Origin: Nitrospira sp. BO4
GTDB lineage: Bacteria > Nitrospirota > Nitrospiria > Nitrospirales > Nitrospiraceae
Direction of reading: 5' to 3'
Length of the DNA: 64,000 nt
NCBI GenBank assembly: GCA_030144965.1
Contig: JAMPUU010000012.1
Coordinates: 620,001-684,000, forward strand
The notes below the pieces were generated by a model, which saw only the letters and a list, made by a program, of their open reading frames with translations, was not told where the DNA came from and ran no database searches. Positions within the stretch are counted from its first letter, which is position 1; each line of letters opens with the position of its first letter. Of this stretch, positions 17,979 through 26,650 are shown in pieces. The translations under genes and the position numbers were made by a program.

Positions 17979-18911
17979 CTATTGGATGGGAGTGGTCATA
18001 CGAAGACCGTAGTCGATCAGGCTTTTAGCGGTATTCCACCGGCGGTTCGAGTTCAGAATGACGAGCAGCAAATCGCTGCCGTTTTGAGAGACTTTGGCAA
18101 TGAGACATCTGCCGGCTTTTGATGTGAACCCCGTCTTCACCCCTTCTACACCGGGAACGCGACCAAGCAGGCGATTCGTATTATGCAGGACGTACGCACG
18201 GTATCCACTGACGGGCGTGATAATCTCCCGCTCTTCTCTCACAAGCTCTCGAAACACGGCGTTCTGCATCGCCACCTCGCTGAGTTTGGCAAGATCTTCC
18301 GCCGTCGAATAGTGATCGGGACTGTCAAAGCCGCAGCCGTTACTGAAATGCGTATCGGATAAACCGAGCGCAGCTGCTTTCGCATTCATCAACATCACAA
18401 ACTGCTCTTCATCGCCTCCGACATGCTCAACGGCCGCCAGGCAGGCGTCATTGGCCGAAACCATCATCATGGCCTTCAGCAAATCCCCAAGACGAAACAC
18501 TTCGCCGACTTTTAAGCGCAGATGAGTCTTCGGAGCGCGTGCGGCATTCTTGCTCACGGTTGCCAGATCATCCAGGCGGCCTTTCTCCAGAATGACCAGA
18601 GCCGACATGATCTTGGTCAGACTGGCGGGCGACAAACGTTTCTCAGTCTCGTGCTCGAACAGCACACGGCCTGACCGCAATTCCTTCAGAAGAATACTGT
18701 GCGCAGGAACTCGCTTCCACGGGAGAGGTTGCGGAACATAGCTGACGGTGTGGATGACCTGGCTCTTGGAATGCGCCTCGATCGCAGAGGCAGGATGGAT
18801 CGAAAATCCGATCAACGGGAGAGAGAATGCCGCAAGTAGACTGAGGCAGTAGAAAGTTCGGCCCCAGCTCTGCAAAAGAGGGTCAGGTCGAATGGGGTCC
18901 TTCTGAGCCAA
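17979..18911 (-). CDS. dacA: D-alanyl-D-alanine carboxypeptidase (PBP5/DacA type)
   Basis: This is a 310-residue protein. The start is a TTG (18911) after AGAGGCGG; no ATG fits. A signal/anchor helix lies at residues 18-42. The three penicillin-binding motifs are present: SLTKIMS (S-x-x-K), SAND (S-x-N) and KTGFTSKAG (K-T-G). It trims the terminal D-Ala of peptidoglycan stem peptides in the periplasm. It ends soon after the catalytic domain, so the beta-rich PBP5 C-domain and amphipathic anchor are absent. Confidence 0.9.
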   Translation of the reverse strand: MAQKDPIRPDPLLQSWGRTFYCLSLLAAFSLPLIGFSIHPASAIEAHSKSQVIHTVSYVPQPLPWKRVPAHSILLKELRSGRVLFEHETEKRLSPASLTKIMSALVILEKGRLDDLATVSKNAARAPKTHLRLKVGEVFRLGDLLKAMMMVSANDACLAAVEHVGGDEEQFVMLMNAKAAALGLSDTHFSNGCGFDSPDHYSTAEDLAKLSEVAMQNAVFRELVREEREIITPVSGYRAYVLHNTNRLLGRVPGVEGVKTGFTSKAGRCLIAKVSQNGSDLLLVILNSNRRWNTAKSLIDYGLRMTTPIQ

Positions 18912-18926
18912 AAACGACCGCCTCTC

Positions 18927-19115
18927 TTAGAAAATGAACGATTCCCGTACTTTATCACCTTTCCGCCCACTATCAAGAACTTTATGAAAAAATCTGAGGA
19001 GATCGGCTAAATCAATCCAAAACCCGCAATTTAGACAGCGGGCGTATATTCTCCTGTTGATCAGGGTATAGTGACGTTCCACCATCATGAACCCTCTGCA
19101 CTTGAGGCATTGCAT
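18927..19115 (-). CDS. Tiny zinc-ribbon protein
   Basis: This 62-residue protein starts MQCLKCRGFMMVERHYTLIN and has a second pair CLNCGFWID, giving CxxC...CxxC. The C-terminus is basic. A much longer open frame upstream (to 19685) overlaps another gene and has no coding look, so ATG 19115 is chosen. It lies 20 nt downstream of a small membrane-protein gene and 15 nt upstream of dacA. The zinc ribbon hints at a regulatory or RNA/protein-binding role, but this is not shown. Confidence 0.65.
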   Translation of the reverse strand: MQCLKCRGFMMVERHYTLINRRIYARCLNCGFWIDLADLLRFFHKVLDSGRKGDKVRESFIF

Positions 19116-19135
19116 ACATGTCCCGCTCTCTCCGA

Positions 19136-19342
19136 CTACCGAAGGCGATTCATGATTAACGCGACACACCCGGCGAGCAATCCCCCACCGATGAGGGTCG
19201 TGCCAAAATACACGAACACATTTGTGCCTCCAGCCGGTTGAGTCCCCTCCCATAAATCGCGAATCCCGCCCTGCACCATCAGGACGGAGAGGGTCATCAA
19301 GGCCCCAATCATGAACCACCATGCGAAGGATCGAAGTGCCAT
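19136..19342 (-). CDS. Small two-helix membrane protein
   Basis: This 68-residue protein starts at ATG 19342 (a TTG at 19378 would add 12 residues). It has two hydrophobic helices: SFAWWFMIGALMTLSVLMVQ and NVFVYFGTTLIGGGLLAGCV, joined by a short loop GGIRDLWEGTQPAGG. No family is recognised. It is co-oriented with, and 20 nt from, the tiny zinc-ribbon gene. Confidence 0.5.
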   Translation of the reverse strand: MALRSFAWWFMIGALMTLSVLMVQGGIRDLWEGTQPAGGTNVFVYFGTTLIGGGLLAGCVALIMNRLR

Positions 19343-19437
19343 CGTTAGGCTCGTAAATCTTGCTGTGGTTTTGCCCAACGGTCACTCTAGCGAAGGGCCC
19401 CTGGGCTGTCAAGAATAGATGGCGATCGGTCGGTCCA

Positions 19438-20628
19438 CTACTCTTTCGCATCCGACTTCGCAACCGGTTTGAGACCATGGTGAAGGAAGATGGAGACACT
19501 CCCGCTTCCGTTGTCGGCAATGGCCAGCCCCGGTTCCTCCACCCCGCTCGTCGTGACCCGAAAGGATGAAAGAGCGAACGGGCCGGACTTCGTCCGGTAG
19601 TTTCTCGGAGGGTAATGAAAGGTCCCGTCGCCTTTTCCGAACAAGATGGACAGATCATTTGATTGAAGGTTGACGATGGCGACATCCACTAAATGATCGC
19701 CATTAAAATCCCTCGCCAAGCCGAAGTTGGGTCCGGCGTCGGCACCCGAATCTTTGCCTGGCCGAAATGTCGCATTGCCGTTGCCGAGAAATGTGGTGAA
19801 GCTGTCCTTCTCTCCATTGATGACCAAGAGGTCGCTATGCTGATCGTTATTGAAATCGGCAAAGCTCACACCGAGGGGTCGGTGTCCGGTGGGATAGTCT
19901 TTGGGATCGCGAAATGAACCGTCGCCATTGCCGAGCCAAATTGAGACGGCATTCGACATAGGGCCCCCATTTGTGACGACTAAATCCAGTCTCCCGTCGC
20001 CATTGAGATCCGACAAAGCCACCGATGTGGGCGTGTCTCCATACTCATACTGAACGCCATGCCGGAATTCACCCCTTCCATTGCCGAGGAAGACCTTAAT
20101 CTTGTCGTTGCGCAGCGCGACGACCAGATCAGCATGGTGATCGCCATTGATGTCGTCCGTGGCTAGCGCGATCGGTGTGCGATGGACCGGGTACCGTTGA
20201 CCCTCTTCAAACTTTCCATCCCCATGGCCGAGTAAGAGCGAGATTTCATCGCCGCCGGAGCAAGCCAAGGCGACATCGGCATGCCCGTCTTCGTTGAAGT
20301 CGCCCATTGCCAGGGCACGCGGTTCCTGGCAGACATGGAGCTGGACCTGATCTTTAAATGTTCCGTCACCGTTGCCCAAGAGAATGGACACGCTATTGCT
20401 TGCAATGTTCGTGGTGATCAGATCGGTGAATGAATCCTGATTCAGGTCCCCGGTGGTGATCGTTGTCGGATTCTTGCCCACTTTGTAACTGGCAAAGTAA
20501 TAGAAGGGATCCGGCGGAGTATAGGGGTCGGTCTTTGAGCAACCCCAGAAACCATCACCGGCCAAGAGACCCAGCAAAGCGACGCCGAGGATCAACCTCT
20601 CCACAGGGTGTTTCCGTTTCACAAGCAC
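19438..20628 (-). CDS. FG-GAP/VCBS-repeat lipoprotein, seven-bladed propeller
   Basis: This is a 396-residue protein. The signal region ends in a lipobox-like FWGC. Seven tandem repeats follow. Six carry a calcium-loop of the D-x-N/D-x-D-x-x-x-D type (DLNQDSFTD, DFNEDGHAD, DINGDHHAD, DLNGDGRLD, DFNNDQHSD, DFNGDHLVD) and each ends in LGNGDGTF or a variant. The seventh is degenerate (GLAIADNGSGSVSIFLHHG). This is the repeat pattern of an integrin-like beta-propeller. A surface or periplasmic binding role is likely; the ligand is unknown. Confidence 0.85.
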   Translation of the reverse strand: MLVKRKHPVERLILGVALLGLLAGDGFWGCSKTDPYTPPDPFYYFASYKVGKNPTTITTGDLNQDSFTDLITTNIASNSVSILLGNGDGTFKDQVQLHVCQEPRALAMGDFNEDGHADVALACSGGDEISLLLGHGDGKFEEGQRYPVHRTPIALATDDINGDHHADLVVALRNDKIKVFLGNGRGEFRHGVQYEYGDTPTSVALSDLNGDGRLDLVVTNGGPMSNAVSIWLGNGDGSFRDPKDYPTGHRPLGVSFADFNNDQHSDLLVINGEKDSFTTFLGNGNATFRPGKDSGADAGPNFGLARDFNGDHLVDVAIVNLQSNDLSILFGKGDGTFHYPPRNYRTKSGPFALSSFRVTTSGVEEPGLAIADNGSGSVSIFLHHGLKPVAKSDAKE

Positions 20629-20803
20629 ACTATCCCCACGATTTTAGGCTGTTAGGACCAGAAGACCTATGAGTGCCCGTACCAGAAAGCTCAGTATACA
20701 GAGGCGGTCTTCTCCCTCGCAATCTGCTGTGCCCATACATCAGCCTTTGAATTTCAGCATCCGCTTACGCTATGATACTGCGTTCTATTTTAGGAGGATA
20801 AGC

Positions 20804-21124
20804 ATGAGCACTATAGTGAATGTCGACATCACGATGTATGGGATCGCCGAAGTTCTGATGTGGTGTCTTGATCGGAACAAGGGGCGCGTCCCTGGTGTGG
20901 ATACGCCGGGCTTCAAAAAAATGCAGGAGTTGTTGGCTCAGAAACCTCAGTCGGCCGACTACTTTACGCTTGATCAGTTCTGGAAGAAAAAAGTGACATT
21001 ACCGCTGACTGAAGAGGAAGTCGCGACGATCGATCGTTGTCTCTACGACATCCCCAACTTCGATAACGAACCACTCCCTCAGATCCGGCACAAGTTCTGG
21101 CCCCAGCAGGTGGAGACCCACTGA
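20804..21124 (+). CDS. Hypothetical small protein
   Basis: This 106-residue protein is chosen because ATG 20804 follows an excellent GGAGG at 7 nt. Sequence features are an N-terminal STIVNVDITMYGIAEVLMWC, a lysine-rich centre (FWKKKVTLPLTEEEVATIDR) and a C-terminal RHKFWPQQVETH. No membrane segment or known motif is present. It is convergent with the PCP_red gene at 21199. Confidence 0.6.
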   Translation: MSTIVNVDITMYGIAEVLMWCLDRNKGRVPGVDTPGFKKMQELLAQKPQSADYFTLDQFWKKKVTLPLTEEEVATIDRCLYDIPNFDNEPLPQIRHKFWPQQVETH

Positions 21125-21198
21125 CCGGACCGCTTCGCGATCGAATTATTTGTTGTCGATGGCCGCGCAGAATGTGATGGGACAGGAAGTGTCGGCGG

Positions 21199-22200
21199 TC
21201 AGAGTGTGCCTTCGCCCTTGAGATACTTACGGAAACGATCCATAAGGTCGGCTCCGAGCGTGCCTCCTTCCGGCTTTTTTGTCGATGGGTCGGCAAAGTG
21301 GCCGCGAATCTCTTGGAGACGTTTCTCCGCCTGATCATTCCCTTGCAAACGCTTGGTTTTTTGGAGAGCTGTGTCAAAGGCCTCGAACGTCAACTCTTGG
21401 TACCCGAATGAACGGATACGTTTGACGGCCTTCATCATCGCCTGATTCCGAAAGACCGTCAGATGGTCTGAATCGATCTCCTTCAATCCCAACTTGCGGG
21501 CTCGCCGTTCAGCGGCTTTTCTGATTCCACTGCGCACGAAGTCAGGGGATGTTTGAAGACGCTTCCAAGCTTCATCGGTCCAACCAACCCGAGCTTGCGG
21601 TGCATCCCATAAATCCCGTAAAGCCGATGCATCGATACGAGTCAGATTTTTCCCCCTGGCCAGATCCTCAGTGTCGCGCTTCAACATGTCGGTCACGAAA
21701 TCCAACGCGATGGGCGGCGATTGTTTCAGCTTGTCTTGGAGCAATTCCACCGCTTCCGCAGTCCATTCCATCGGGGGTCCGCCGACCTCCTGAACATCAC
21801 CAAGCGCCTCGACCTTCTCGAACAACTCGACGTTCACCTCGAGATGCCCTCGCTCTCTCGCAACCTCCTCCGCGATCTGCTTGATCATCGCCCGCATAAA
21901 CTCAGGCACGGTGGCCAATCGCTCTTTCGCTGTAGCAGTCCAGGGGAGACGCCCGCCAGCCATCTCTTCGGCGGCTGCCGTCATCCCGCTCTCCCCTCCC
22001 ATGCGTCCCATCATCTGGCCCTTGAACTGTTCGAGGATCTCCTCCGTAATTTCTCCATATCCAAGTTCTCGGGCCTTCTTCTCGGCCAAACGGCGAACCA
22101 TGCCGCGCAAAAATATGGGCGCCCGCTCCATCCGTTTGAGTGCGCCGTCGGTCCAGCGGATTTCCGTGGCAGCAGACTGAGAGAAATCTGATGTCGACAT
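21199..22200 (-). CDS. PCP_red-domain protein with four modules
   Basis: This is a 333-residue protein made of four tandem modules, each beginning W-T-x-x-A (WTDGALKRM, WTATAKERL, WTAEAVELL, WTDEAWKRL). Each continues as a helical unit with P-x-F/x-x-R and a basic A-R-E-x-G stretch. This resembles the C-terminal PCP_red domain (protochlorophyllide reductase, ChlB/BchB C-terminus). Here it occurs without any reductase part, so the enzyme function cannot be transferred. Family members of this shape are frequent in Nitrospirota, which is partly why I suggest that phylum. It follows the IHF-like gene by 25 nt and ends the aromatic/rpsA cluster. Confidence 0.75.
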   Translation of the reverse strand: MSTSDFSQSAATEIRWTDGALKRMERAPIFLRGMVRRLAEKKARELGYGEITEEILEQFKGQMMGRMGGESGMTAAAEEMAGGRLPWTATAKERLATVPEFMRAMIKQIAEEVARERGHLEVNVELFEKVEALGDVQEVGGPPMEWTAEAVELLQDKLKQSPPIALDFVTDMLKRDTEDLARGKNLTRIDASALRDLWDAPQARVGWTDEAWKRLQTSPDFVRSGIRKAAERRARKLGLKEIDSDHLTVFRNQAMMKAVKRIRSFGYQELTFEAFDTALQKTKRLQGNDQAEKRLQEIRGHFADPSTKKPEGGTLGADLMDRFRKYLKGEGTL

Positions 22201-22225
22201 AAGTCCTTCGTGATGAAGACTGACG

Positions 22226-22504
22226 CTATTGATTGAGCAATTCTTTCAACTCTTTACCGGCTTTGAAAAACGGCACTCGCTTGGCCGGTACCGCTACGGT
22301 CTCTCCGGTCTTTGGATTCCGCCCTTCCTTCATCCGACGAGCTCGCAGGCGAAAGCTGCCGAAGCCGCGAATCTCCGTTTTGTCGCCATTTTTCAGCGAG
22401 TCCCGAACACAATCGAAAATCGTGTTGACGACCACTTCCGCCTGTCGCTTGGTCAACGTGGTGACTTGCTCAGAAACCCGCTCGATGATCTGCGCCTTGG
22501 TCAT
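22226..22504 (-). CDS. ihfB: IHF/HU-family DNA-binding protein
   Basis: This 92-residue protein starts at ATG 22504 after GGGAGAG (a GTG two codons earlier is less well placed). It has the HU/IHF fold: helices TKAQIIERVSEQV and KRQAEVVVNTIFDCVRDSLK, then the DNA-arm GFGSFRLRARRMKEGRNPKT and the proline-bearing wing RVPFFKAGKELKELLN. GFGSFRLR suits IHF-beta more than HU, though the split is not certain. IHF-beta genes commonly sit beside rpsA, as here with sppA in between. Confidence 0.85.
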   Translation of the reverse strand: MTKAQIIERVSEQVTTLTKRQAEVVVNTIFDCVRDSLKNGDKTEIRGFGSFRLRARRMKEGRNPKTGETVAVPAKRVPFFKAGKELKELLNQ

Positions 22505-22552
22505 GTCCACTCTCCCTTCGCTTCGATGAACACCCAGCCCGCATCGACACAG

Positions 22553-23455
22553 CTAAAAGGCCATAAGATACTTCAAACTCACGCCCGGTTGAATATCCAA
22601 TTTTGGAAACATCATGCTGAGCTTCGAGTCTAAGATCTCACGCAGCGAGAACCGGCGTCGGGGTTCAACAACCTTCGGCTCTCCTTCGATTCCGACGACC
22701 TCAGCGGCCAATTGAATGGCATCTTCGAGGTCTCCAAGTTCGTCGACCAGTTTCGCGTCCTTGGCCTGACGTCCGGTAAAGATTCGGCCATCGGCCAACG
22801 CCTGAGCGGTCCGAAGTTCCATCGAACGGCCTTCAGCCACAGCCTCGATAAATTGCTTATGCACGTCGTCCATCACGGCTTGCAGCAAGGCCCTCTCCTC
22901 CGCACTCATCTTGCGCAGAGGAGAACCCACATCCTTATATTTTCCACTCTTGATGACGACCCCTTCCACGCCGATTTTCTGCAGCAATCCCTCCACGTTG
23001 GCGGTTTCCATAATGACGCCGATGCTCCCGGTGAGCGTCCCAGGATTGGCCACAATCCGATCTGTTGCGGCAGCGATGTAATACCCTCCCGATGCCGCGA
23101 CACTGCCCATCGAGGCAATGACGGCTTTGTTACTCTTGCTTCGAACTCGCTTGACCGCATCATAGATCTCTTGCGACGGCACCACACCGCCCCCCGGGGT
23201 ATCGATCCGTAGAACGATGGCCTTGATGGACGGGTTTTCGCTGAATCGCTTCAGCTCTCCGACAGTCGTTTGCGAATCCAAGATGACGCCTTCGACTCGA
23301 ATCAATGCAATCCGATCCTCACTGGACAAGTCGAGATCGGGGAAAAACACATTCATCAGGACCAAGATCCCCACCCCCGCCATGAACAGCCAAAAGGCCT
23401 TGCGGAACACATGGCGCTTGGGAGGGCGTTCGGTCTGTGTCACGTCATCCGCCAT
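22553..23455 (-). CDS. sppA: Signal peptide peptidase SppA (short form)
   Basis: This is a 300-residue S49 peptidase with one N-terminal membrane helix (FWLFMAGVGILVLMNVFF). ALIRVEGVI and LRIDTPGGGVVPSQEI lead to the catalytic serine in SVAASGGYYIAAA. The lysine partner lies in KSGKYKDVGSPLR. Short SppA proteins form oligomers facing the outside of the cytoplasmic membrane and degrade released signal peptides. It is located 33 nt after rpsA. Confidence 0.92.
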   Translation of the reverse strand: MADDVTQTERPPKRHVFRKAFWLFMAGVGILVLMNVFFPDLDLSSEDRIALIRVEGVILDSQTTVGELKRFSENPSIKAIVLRIDTPGGGVVPSQEIYDAVKRVRSKSNKAVIASMGSVAASGGYYIAAATDRIVANPGTLTGSIGVIMETANVEGLLQKIGVEGVVIKSGKYKDVGSPLRKMSAEERALLQAVMDDVHKQFIEAVAEGRSMELRTAQALADGRIFTGRQAKDAKLVDELGDLEDAIQLAAEVVGIEGEPKVVEPRRRFSLREILDSKLSMMFPKLDIQPGVSLKYLMAF

Positions 23456-23487
23456 TACACATGCCCTGCATCATTATGAAAACCGAC

Positions 23488-25203
23488 CTAGTTTTGATCT
23501 TCCGCTTGTGACCGTTTCCGGCTCTGCTTGGCGGCCCGACCGATGCTTTGGTCCAGCACACCCTGTGTCGAGTGATAGTCATCAACCTGCTTGCGTTCCC
23601 AGTCCAGTTGATGGTCGCGAAGACTGAGAGCGATCTTGCGCTCTTCTCGATCGACTTTGATTATCTTTGCCGCGACGTCATCCTGCAACTTAAACTTTTC
23701 TTCGAGCTTCATGGAAGGTTCAAGACCGGATTCACTGACATGGATTAATCCTTCCACTCCGCCCTCGAGTTCGATGAAGATCCCAAAATCGGCGACCTTC
23801 GTCACCTTGCCGGTCACCGAGTCACCGACGTGATACCTCGATGGGATCGCTTCATCCCAGGGGTCACGACTCAACTGTTTGAAGCCCAATGAAAGTCGCT
23901 CCTTCTCCTTGTCGATGCGTAACACCATCGCTTCGACTTTTTGCCCTTTTTTGAAGAGCTCGGAAGGATGTTTAATATGTTTCGTCCACGACATGTCTGA
24001 AATATGGATGAGGCCGTCGATCCCTTCTTCAAGTCCGACGAAGGCACCGAAATCCGTCAGACTCTTCACCTTGCCCTCAATGCGAGTCCCGATCGGATAC
24101 TTACTCTCGATCATATCCCAGGGATTGGGCGCCGTCTGTTTCATTCCTAAGGAAATCTTGCGGCTTGCCGGATCGATGTTCAGTACCGCCGCTTCGACCT
24201 GATCGCCGACCGACACTACTCTCGACGGATGCCGCACTTCGTGTGTCCACGACATTTCTGAAACGTGGACCAGTCCCTCCACACCCGGCTCGAGTTCCAC
24301 AAACGCTCCATAATCGGTCAGGCTGACCACGCGACCACGGACCCTGGTGCCGATCGGATACTTGCCGGCGACATTGGTCCAAGGATCCGCGCTTTTCTGC
24401 TTGAGCCCCAAAGAGATACGGCCGGTTTCACGATCGTATTTCAAGACCGTGACTTCGACCTTATCTCCCACGGTAAACAGTTCCGATGGATGCCCGACTC
24501 GCCCCCAAGACATGTCGGTGATGTGAAGCAACCCGTCGATCCCGCCGAGGTCGATGAAGGATCCGTAGTCGGTGATGTTCTTGACCGTCCCCTGAATGAG
24601 TTGACCTTCCTTGAGATTAGCCAGAGTCGTCTGTCGTTTCTTATCCCGTGTTTCTTCCAGCAATACGCGCCGGGATACGACGACGTTACCCCGCCGGTGG
24701 TTGATCTTGATGATCTTGAGGGGGAAGGTCTTTCCAACGAGCCCATCCAGATCCCGAACAGGGTGGAGATCAATCTGCGAGCCCGGCAAGAACGCCTTGA
24801 CACCGATATCAACCATCATGCCGCCCTTAATGCGCGAGACAATCTTCCCTTCGATGCTCTTCTCATCCTTGTAGAGTTTCTCAAGTTCTTCCCAAATCTT
24901 CATCTTGTCCGCTTTTTCCTTGGAAAGAACCAGATTGCCGTCCGCATCTTCACATTCTTCGATGTAGACTTGGAGGCGATCACCGATCTTGAGGTTCTGA
25001 AGTTCCTCGGATGAGAACTGGTCGCTTGGGATCATCCCCTCAGATTTGTAGCCGATATCGACGATCACTTTGTCCTTGGTGAGGGCCACCACACGGCCTT
25101 CTGTAATCGTGCCTTCTTCCAGGTTGCGGAACGTTTCCTCGTACAACGCGGCCAAGGCGTTGCGGTCTAACTGAGCGTCACTGCTGTTGGATACCGTACC
25201 CAT
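23488..25203 (-). CDS. rpsA: 30S ribosomal protein S1
   Basis: This is a 571-residue protein. ATG 25203 follows AGGA at 7 nt (a GTG two codons earlier is less likely). Six S1 RNA-binding domains can be counted by repeated cues such as VVDIGYKSEGMIP, GGMMVDIGVKAFLPGSQ, TDYGSFIDLGGIDGLLHITD, TDYGAFVELEPGVEGLVHVS, TDFGAFVGLEEGIDGLIHIS and ADFGIFIELEGGVEGLIHVS. S1 docks mRNA on the 30S subunit. It sits between plsC and sppA in the long minus-strand cluster, next to cmk as in many bacteria. Confidence 0.95.
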   Translation of the reverse strand: MGTVSNSSDAQLDRNALAALYEETFRNLEEGTITEGRVVALTKDKVIVDIGYKSEGMIPSDQFSSEELQNLKIGDRLQVYIEECEDADGNLVLSKEKADKMKIWEELEKLYKDEKSIEGKIVSRIKGGMMVDIGVKAFLPGSQIDLHPVRDLDGLVGKTFPLKIIKINHRRGNVVVSRRVLLEETRDKKRQTTLANLKEGQLIQGTVKNITDYGSFIDLGGIDGLLHITDMSWGRVGHPSELFTVGDKVEVTVLKYDRETGRISLGLKQKSADPWTNVAGKYPIGTRVRGRVVSLTDYGAFVELEPGVEGLVHVSEMSWTHEVRHPSRVVSVGDQVEAAVLNIDPASRKISLGMKQTAPNPWDMIESKYPIGTRIEGKVKSLTDFGAFVGLEEGIDGLIHISDMSWTKHIKHPSELFKKGQKVEAMVLRIDKEKERLSLGFKQLSRDPWDEAIPSRYHVGDSVTGKVTKVADFGIFIELEGGVEGLIHVSESGLEPSMKLEEKFKLQDDVAAKIIKVDREERKIALSLRDHQLDWERKQVDDYHSTQGVLDQSIGRAAKQSRKRSQAEDQN

Positions 25204-25258
25204 ATACACATCCTACTCTTCCGACCTTCGTCGGGTGCTGATGGTGAAGTCGCCGGGT

Positions 25259-25951
25259 TCACTCAGCGTTGTGAACCCCGGCGGTCGGCCTGTTCGGTGT
25301 TTCCGAAGCTGGGTCATCCTTTCCTCTTGGAACGGGAACTTGACCCAAGGCTGCAATCTGTTCGATCACCGTACGGCTGACCTGTTGATAAAACTGTTTT
25401 GTTTCCGCCCTTTCTTTCCGAGCCCCTGTTTCGAACATGAGGGGCTCCCCAAATCGCACCCTAACTTGGCGCCATCGAGGCCACCGAGCCCCGGTGGGCA
25501 GCACATCGAAGGTCCCCTTGAGATACGCCGGGACGACCGGGCACCCCGTCTGCGACACAATCACTCCAATACCCGCCTTCGGCGGCCGGAGGTGGCCATC
25601 ATGGCTTCGCCCGCCTTCCGGGAAAATGACCACCACCTGACCTGATCGAATCAGGTTGATCGCTTTCCCAAATGCCTCCCGGTCGAGACGCCCTAGTCGC
25701 ACAGGAATCCAGCCCAATGCCTGCAAAATCCTGTTCAACACCGGGATCGGGAACAAGTCATTCCGTCCCAGATACCAGGCCCTTCGAGTCATCCCACAGC
25801 CGAGTAGCGGGATATCGAGGTAGCTGGCATGGTTCGCGGCGATCAGTACGCCGCCGGTGCGAGGGATCTGTCCTTCCACTCGATACCGAAAACAGATCCA
25901 GCCGACAACCCGTGCCAAAATCCACAAGAACCCATAGACGATCCCGCTCAC
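25259..25951 (-). CDS. plsC: 1-acylglycerol-3-phosphate acyltransferase
   Basis: This is a 230-residue PlsC-family protein. Catalytic NHASYLD (H-x4-D, about residues 37-43) and substrate motif FPEGGRS are present, together with VVSQTGCPVVPAYLKG. One N-terminal helix probably associates with the membrane. It acylates lysophosphatidic acid to phosphatidic acid. It overlaps the cmk stop by ATGA. Confidence 0.9.
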   Translation of the reverse strand: MSGIVYGFLWILARVVGWICFRYRVEGQIPRTGGVLIAANHASYLDIPLLGCGMTRRAWYLGRNDLFPIPVLNRILQALGWIPVRLGRLDREAFGKAINLIRSGQVVVIFPEGGRSHDGHLRPPKAGIGVIVSQTGCPVVPAYLKGTFDVLPTGARWPRWRQVRVRFGEPLMFETGARKERAETKQFYQQVSRTVIEQIAALGQVPVPRGKDDPASETPNRPTAGVHNAE

Positions 25952-26607
25952 GACCCGGTCGACACAGCCGCGATCATCTGTTCCACCACCTGCTCGGGAC
26001 TGAGGGTGGAGGTATCAATCGATCTCGCGTCAGCCGCTGGAATTAATGGGTCGATCGAACGGGTCCGATCGCGCCGATCCCGGTCGGACAAATCCTGAAA
26101 CGTCGTTTCAATCGCCCCGCCGCGTCCCGCAGCCACCAGCTCACGGTGCCGTCTTGCGACTCGTATACTGGCATCCGCGTCTAAGAAAAATTTGAACGGA
26201 GCCGCGGGAAAGACCTTTGTGCCGACATCGCGCCCTTCCGCGACGACCGAGCCTCGCTGGCCGATTTGACGCTGAATCGGCAGCAGCCATTCGCGAACTG
26301 CCGGAATGGCGGACACGATGGACGCGGCAGCCGTCACGTCGGGTGCCCGGAGTTCGCCGGTGACGTCGATGCCATCGACCAAGACCTGCATCGAGCCTCT
26401 TTGAAACTGCATATGAATCGAGGTCGTCTGCAACAGCTTCCCCACTTGTTCGTGATCAGTCGGATGTGTGTTTGACTGCAAGCTTTTCCATGCAACGGCT
26501 CGGTACAATGCCCCGGTATCAAGATAGAGGTACCCAAGGCGGGTCGCCAACAACTTGGCCACTGTACTCTTACCCACTCCGGCTGGTCCATCAATTGCGA
26601 TAACCAC
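25948..26607 (-). CDS. cmk: Cytidylate kinase
   Basis: This is a 219-residue protein with P-loop GPAGVGKSTVAK (residues 7-18) and the CMP-site elements LDTGALYRAVAW and GRDVGTKVFP. The arginine-rich LID is VARRHRELVA...DRDRRDRTRS. The insert DITGELR... (here DVTGELRAPDV) is typical. It phosphorylates CMP and dCMP. It is followed by plsC with overlap and preceded by aroA at 44 nt, which matches cmk-rpsA neighbourhoods of many bacteria. Confidence 0.93.
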   Translation of the reverse strand: MVIAIDGPAGVGKSTVAKLLATRLGYLYLDTGALYRAVAWKSLQSNTHPTDHEQVGKLLQTTSIHMQFQRGSMQVLVDGIDVTGELRAPDVTAAASIVSAIPAVREWLLPIQRQIGQRGSVVAEGRDVGTKVFPAAPFKFFLDADASIRVARRHRELVAAGRGGAIETTFQDLSDRDRRDRTRSIDPLIPAADARSIDTSTLSPEQVVEQMIAAVSTGS

Positions 26608-26650
26608 TCAGTGCGTCTCCATTTCACACTCTTCAGCCGCAGCCACCTGC

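Noticed and set aside
18927..19685. A 252-codon open frame on the minus strand
   Set aside because: Most of it overlaps the small membrane-protein gene and the end of the FG-GAP gene and has unnatural composition. Only its last 62 codons (from ATG 19115) look like a real zinc-ribbon gene.
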